A stretch of DNA of 6,375 nt from Chloroflexota bacterium. Its GTDB lineage: Bacteria > Chloroflexota > Anaerolineae > Anaerolineales > Anaerolineaceae. Below the pieces are notes generated by a model that saw nothing but the letters and a program-made list of their open reading frames with translations, had not been told where the DNA came from and made no database searches. Positions 6,304 through 6,375 of this stretch are shown here, one piece after another (within the stretch, counting starts at the first letter, position 1; each line of letters opens with the position of its first letter). The stretch covers positions 1-6,375 of the forward strand of contig JAEXTI010000071.1 in assembly GCA_023406965.1 (NCBI GenBank). Reading direction: 5' to 3'. The translations under genes and the position numbers were made by a program.

Positions 6304-6331
6304 ATTATACCCGACTCGCCGGAAATGGAAA
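6304..6331 (-). promoter_or_regulatory. Predicted sigma-70-type promoter of the three-gene operon
   Basis: On the minus strand a perfect TATAAT (-10, positions 6304-6309) is preceded, after 16 bases, by TTTCCA (-35, positions 6326-6331), which matches four of six consensus bases. The -10 element is convincing because the region is GC-rich; the -35 is moderate. Transcription would start near 6297, giving a leader of about 75 bases before the hydrolase ATG. Confidence 0.6.
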
Positions 6332-6375
6332 GTCACCGTGTTGGCGCAAGACTCTACAGGTTGGCAACAAACTTC

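Overview
The window is a GC-rich bacterial segment in which every supportable gene lies on the minus strand. Its best-fitting source is a member of the Chloroflexota, probably Anaerolineae-like. That placement is an inference from style: a long Thr/Pro-rich linker joins a membrane segment to an SH3b-like extracytoplasmic domain, and unusual eukaryotic-type kinase domains occur in a very large soluble protein. No rRNA or other phylogenetic marker is present to confirm it.

Read in the direction of transcription (right to left), the window opens with a 155-base leader (6221-6375). It holds a good sigma-70-type promoter, a small GC-rich hairpin and a Shine-Dalgarno sequence. Three tightly spaced genes follow: a metallo-beta-lactamase-fold hydrolase (5471-6220), a 989-residue protein with two divergent protein-kinase-like domains (2491-5460), and a 582-residue protein with a cytoplasmic TPR-like region, one membrane segment, a Thr/Pro linker and an extracytoplasmic SH3b-like domain (733-2481). 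The gaps are 10 and 9 bases, so the three are almost certainly one operon.

Next comes a 245-base non-coding stretch (488-732). It carries three degenerate copies of a short repeat built from ATTCGYG-type units, one of them interrupted by a perfect hairpin, and a separate cluster of TCAGCT units. The last gene is the first 162 codons of a YgeA-like aspartate/glutamate-family racemase, cut by the left edge of the window.

The operon is the most interesting part. Both kinase domains of the large protein share the same departure from the canonical kinase signature: His replaces the metal-binding Asn of the catalytic loop, and DW(G/N) replaces DFG. This suggests internal duplication within an under-described kinase-like family. 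Together with the membrane-anchored TPR/SH3b protein and the soluble hydrolase, it could form a transmembrane signalling module, with sensing outside, TPR docking inside, a kinase-like scaffold and a phosphodiesterase-type hydrolase. The domain content is read from the sequence; the shared pathway is inference from gene order.
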